From Mycobacterium sp. E1214 (GTDB taxonomy: Bacteria; Actinomycetota; Actinomycetes; Mycobacteriales; Mycobacteriaceae): a stretch of 64,000 nt of DNA. How positions within the stretch are numbered: the first letter of the stretch is position 1; the number at the start of each line of letters is the position of its first letter. The stretch lies in NCBI RefSeq assembly GCF_001666755.1, contig NZ_LZJC01000020.1, positions 50,650 through 114,649 on the forward strand, written 5' to 3'. The notes below the pieces were generated by a model. The model was given only the letters and a program-made list of their open reading frames with translations. It made no database searches and was not told where the DNA came from. Of the stretch, positions 61,010-64,000 are shown one piece after another. The translations under genes and the position numbers were made by a program.

Positions 61010-61966
61010 TCAGCCGCGCAGCTGCGGCAGCACGTCGCGCTCGTAGATCGCGAAGAACCCTTCCTTGTCCGGGCCGACCTGCTGCACATAGACCTCGTCG
61101 ATGTCGGCGTCGAGATACTTGCGCACCTGCGCGACGTGGGTGTCGGGGCTCGGACCGGAGGCGATGGTCTCGCCGACCTGGTCGGGGGTGACCAAAGACA
61201 TCAGCGCCGCGAAATCCTTAGGCCGCGGCAGGATTTGGGCCGACTGTCCGGGCAGGGCGTCATTGGCCCACAGCTTGTGCGCGGCCGCCAGCGCGGTGTC
61301 GGGGTCCTTGTCCCAGCTGACCTTGGTGCCGGCCTGCACGGGCTTGTCCCCGCCGCCGGACTCCCGGAATGTCTTGACCAGGTCGGCTTCCGGGGTCACC
61401 AACACGAAGCCGTCGCCGATGCGCCCCGCCAGCTTGGCGCCCTGCGGGCCGAAGCCGGAGACGTAGATCGGCACCGGTTGTTCGGGCCGCGTGTAGATGC
61501 GTGCCTCCTGCACCTCGTAATGCTTGCCGTGGTGGCTCACCTCGTCACCGCGGTGCAGCAGCCGGATGACGTCGACGGCCTCCTCGAGCATCTCCTGGCG
61601 CACTCCCACCGAGGGCCACGGGTCGCCGAGGACGTGCTCGTTGAGCGCCTCGCCGCTGCCGACGCCCAGCACGAAGCGGCCGTCGAGCTGCACCGCGGCG
61701 GTGGCCGACGCCTGGGCGAGGATCGCCGGGTGGATCCTGATGGTCGGGCACGTGACCGCCGTGCTGACCGGCAGCGAGGTCGCCTCCGACAACGCCCCGA
61801 TGACGCCCCACACGAAGGGACTCTGGCCCTGCTCGTCGTTCCAGGGGTGGAAGTGGTCGGAAATCCACAGCGCGTCGAAACCGGCCGCCTCCGCCCGCTT
61901 GGCTTGGTCGATGAGCTCCTTCGGTCCGTACTGCTCGCAGGACAGGAAGTATCCGATCTTGGTCAT
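61010..61966 (-). CDS. F420-dependent luciferase-like oxidoreductase (TIGR03557/G6PDH-like)
   Basis: The 318-residue LLM-class TIM barrel opens K-I-G-Y-F-L-S-C-E-Q-Y-G-P, with W-I-S-D-H-F-H-P-W and the non-prolyl cis-peptide region L-G-V-G-S-G-E-A-L-N-E-H typical of the F420-dependent glucose-6-phosphate dehydrogenase group. It would use coenzyme F420 with an unknown substrate. It converges with the nitroreductase gene and is divergent from the GH15 gene. Confidence 0.9.
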   Translation of the reverse strand: MTKIGYFLSCEQYGPKELIDQAKRAEAAGFDALWISDHFHPWNDEQGQSPFVWGVIGALSEATSLPVSTAVTCPTIRIHPAILAQASATAAVQLDGRFVLGVGSGEALNEHVLGDPWPSVGVRQEMLEEAVDVIRLLHRGDEVSHHGKHYEVQEARIYTRPEQPVPIYVSGFGPQGAKLAGRIGDGFVLVTPEADLVKTFRESGGGDKPVQAGTKVSWDKDPDTALAAAHKLWANDALPGQSAQILPRPKDFAALMSLVTPDQVGETIASGPSPDTHVAQVRKYLDADIDEVYVQQVGPDKEGFFAIYERDVLPQLRG

Positions 61967-62010
61967 GACCGCCGGTTACCCGCTGGGCGCCGCGCTAAGC
62001 GCTGGTGCGC

Positions 62011-62037
62011 GGTTTACTCCCGTGCGGCGGCGGGAAT
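62011..62037 (+). promoter_or_regulatory. consensus SigF promoter for the GH15 gene
   Basis: GGTTT (62011-62015), 16 bases, GGGAAT (62032-62037) is an exact match to the mycobacterial SigF pattern. Transcription should start about 62044-62046, that is, at or next to the GTG start at 62046, so the mRNA is probably leaderless. Confidence 0.65.
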
Positions 62038-62045
62038 CCTCGCGT

Positions 62046-63860
62046 GTGCCGTCGCCCGAGCTCGATCCCGACACTTCCGCTCCGGCCGAATCCCCATATC
62101 GGACAGGTGGATTCGCGGCGTTGCGCGATTATGCGCCCATCGGGGACGGGCAGACGGTGGCGCTGGTCGCGCGGGACGGTGCCATCGACTGGTTCCCGAT
62201 CCCGCATCTCGATTCACCGCCGGTTTTCGCGGCGCTGCTCGACGAGCCCAACGGCGGCCGCCTGGACCTGTCGCCCACGGTGCCGTTTCGCACGCAGCGG
62301 CGGTATCTTCCGAAAACCAACGTGCTGGAAACGACTTTCGTCACCGAGTCGGGCAGCGTGCGCGTCACCGACGCGCTGAACATCGGCTTCGGCGGCCGGT
62401 TACCGTGGACGGAGTTGGCCCGCCGCGTCGACGGCATCGACGGCGAGGTGCCCATGCGCTGGCGGGTGGCGCCGGGGACGTCGTTCGACTGCATGTCGCC
62501 GTGGGCGCGGCAAACACCGCACGGCAAGGTTTTGCGAGCCGGGGCGCTGAATCTGGGGATCTGCCTGTCAGACAACGTCGAGGCCGAGTGGACCGACCAG
62601 GCGGCGTGCGGCACGTTCACCGCCACGCCCGGTGAACGCCAACTGATCGGCGTCGTGGCGTCGGACTCCGAACCGCTGATGCTGTCCCTGGCCCGCGACA
62701 TCGACCAGGGCCTCGACCGCACCATCGACCTGTGGGGCAATTGGTCGGGCCAGTTCGAGTGCACCGGCGACTGGAACGAGGCGGTGCGCCGCAGCGTGTT
62801 GTTGCTCAAGCTGCTCATCTTCAGCCCGACCGGGGCGATCGCGGCCGCCGCGACCACCTCACTGCCCGAACGGCTTTCGGGCGGCAAGAACTGGGATTAC
62901 CGCTTCGCGTGGATACGCGACGCGGCCTACACGCTCAGCGCCATGCGCCGCTTCGGGATTCGCGAGGAGACGCACGCCGCCGTCAGCTGGCTGTTGCGCA
63001 CCGTGCGCCGCCATGGGCCGCAGCTGGACGTCTTCTACCGCCTCGACGGCTCCGCCCCTCCCCCGGTGCACGAGTTCGAGGCCGCGGGCTGGCGCGGGAT
63101 CGGGCCGGTCGTCACCGGGAACCGCGCGGACGGCCAGCTGCAGCTGAGCATCTTCGCCGACCTGTTCGACACCGTTCGGCTCTACGTCGACGGCGGCCAT
63201 GTCCTGGATACCGAGACCGGACACCTGCTGGCCGGCTTCGCCGACCGCGCCTGCGACGCCTGGCGGCACCGCGACGCCGGCATGTGGGAGTTGCCGGAGC
63301 AGGAGCACTACACCACCTCCAAGCTGGGCTGCTGGCAGGCGCTGCGCTGCGCGGTGTACCTGGCCGAGCAGGGTCAGATCCCCGGTGATCCGAGCCGGTG
63401 GGCCAGCGAGGCCGAGCGCATCCGCGAGTGGGTGCAGCGGCGCTGCTGGTCCGACGAGCTCAACAGCTACGAATGGTTCCCCGGCAGCGGCAAGCTGGAC
63501 GCCTCGATCCTATTGCACGCCGGCAGCGGCTTCGACCAGGGCCCGCGCATGTCGTCGACCATCGACGCCCTGCGGCGCGAATTAGGTTGCGGGCCTTTGC
63601 TGTTCCGTTTCACCGGCGCGCGCGAGGAAGATCACGAGGGCGCCTTCGTCGCGTGTTCGTTCTGGGCCGTGTCGGCCCTGCATCACGTGGGCAGGACGGA
63701 CGAGGCGCGCAAATTGATGGCCGAACTCGTCGAGCTCACCAACGACGTGGGCGTGCTGCCCGAGATGATCGACACCGACGACGATTCTTTCCTGGGGAAC
63801 CTCCCCCAAGGGCTGAGCCACCTGGCGCTGATCGGCGCCGCGCTCGACCTGGAATCCTGA
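62046..63860 (+). CDS. glycoside hydrolase family 15 protein (trehalase/glucoamylase-like)
   Basis: The 604-residue product has an N-terminal beta-sandwich (about 20-235, opening Y-A-P-I-G-D-G-Q-T-V-A-L) and a C-terminal (alpha/alpha)6 barrel (about 245-600) with R-N-W-D-Y-R-F-like G-G-K-N-W-D-Y-R-F-A-W-I-R-D-A and E-Q-E-H-Y-T-T-S-K. Mycobacterial GH15 enzymes of this layout (such as Rv2402) hydrolyse trehalose. GTG 62046 lacks a ribosome site but fits a leaderless mRNA from the SigF promoter. The following 140 bases to the window end show no gene. Confidence 0.88.
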   Translation: MPSPELDPDTSAPAESPYRTGGFAALRDYAPIGDGQTVALVARDGAIDWFPIPHLDSPPVFAALLDEPNGGRLDLSPTVPFRTQRRYLPKTNVLETTFVTESGSVRVTDALNIGFGGRLPWTELARRVDGIDGEVPMRWRVAPGTSFDCMSPWARQTPHGKVLRAGALNLGICLSDNVEAEWTDQAACGTFTATPGERQLIGVVASDSEPLMLSLARDIDQGLDRTIDLWGNWSGQFECTGDWNEAVRRSVLLLKLLIFSPTGAIAAAATTSLPERLSGGKNWDYRFAWIRDAAYTLSAMRRFGIREETHAAVSWLLRTVRRHGPQLDVFYRLDGSAPPPVHEFEAAGWRGIGPVVTGNRADGQLQLSIFADLFDTVRLYVDGGHVLDTETGHLLAGFADRACDAWRHRDAGMWELPEQEHYTTSKLGCWQALRCAVYLAEQGQIPGDPSRWASEAERIREWVQRRCWSDELNSYEWFPGSGKLDASILLHAGSGFDQGPRMSSTIDALRRELGCGPLLFRFTGAREEDHEGAFVACSFWAVSALHHVGRTDEARKLMAELVELTNDVGVLPEMIDTDDDSFLGNLPQGLSHLALIGAALDLES

Positions 63861-64000
63861 CCGCTGCGCCCGGGGCCGCTTTCGATTCGCGCCGCCGCGG
63901 CACCCGTTCCCGCCACCGGCCCTAACCGCCGGGCGGCCGGGGCGGCGCCACCCGCGCCGCGCGGCACCTCCTCGGGACCACTACGACATGTGCCCGCCTC

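Noticed and set aside
63861..64000. A minus-strand frame at the right edge of the window
   Set aside because: It overlaps the end of the GH15 gene, is Ala/Gly/Arg-rich without motifs, and the non-coding part is too short to judge.

Overview
The window is chromosomal DNA from a mycobacterium. G+C is very high, and from position 11402 to 58768 the order, orientation and sequence of the genes follow the Mycobacterium tuberculosis block Rv3033 to Rv3063: Rv3033, Rv3034c, Rv3035, Rv3036c, Rv3037c, Rv3038c, echA17, Rv3040c, Rv3041c, serB2, ctaD, fecB, adhC, Rv3046c, nrdF2, Rv3049c, Rv3050c, nrdE, nrdI, nrdH, Rv3054c, Rv3055, dinB2, Rv3057c, Rv3058c, cyp136, Rv3060c, fadE22, ligB, cstA. The synteny is recalled, not computed. 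A pigment and light-protection cluster at the left end suggests a pigmented, probably slow-growing environmental or avium-complex-like species.

1-11248: pigment and photoprotection region. It holds a Rieske oxygenase (cut by the window edge), small membrane proteins, an NAD(P)-binding DUF2867 protein with DUF2945 and DUF3140 stress-type proteins, a MarR regulator, then a leftward pair (type 2 IPP isomerase fni and a UGT-type glycosyltransferase) and a rightward run (MMPL transporter, TspO, photolyase). The divergent fni/mmpL promoter carries a 35-bp near-perfect palindrome, which fits MarR (CrtR-like) control.

11402-26000: conserved core. A lipoprotein, an acetyltransferase and a beta-propeller lipoprotein come first. 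Then a leftward series runs from ctaD through serB2, an ABC ATPase, a Nudix hydrolase, echA17, two methyltransferase-like genes and a secreted DUF3298 protein. fecB and adhC run the other way.

26001-46441: ribonucleotide reductase genes (nrdF2 and nrdHIE) share a 48-bp promoter element with paired NrdR boxes. Oxidoreductase/TetR pairs are interspersed, each with a visible inverted repeat: TetR-SDR, TetR-BVMO, TetR-FMN reductase, TetR-P450 (cyp136). Two accessory blocks (28922-33750 and 36229-37554) interrupt the tuberculosis-like order.

46463-64000: an orphan LeuA regulatory-domain protein preceded by a leaderless leader ORF and a hairpin; a MEDS/HATPase anti-sigma-like sensor; an acyl-CoA module (Ltp2-like thiolase, DUF35 partner, double GntR, fadE22, SDR); then ligB, cstA, an unusual Hsp70-like ATPase, a nitroreductase, an F420-type oxidoreductase and a GH15 hydrolase behind a consensus SigF promoter. 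I saw no rRNA, tRNA, CRISPR, insertion sequence or prophage.
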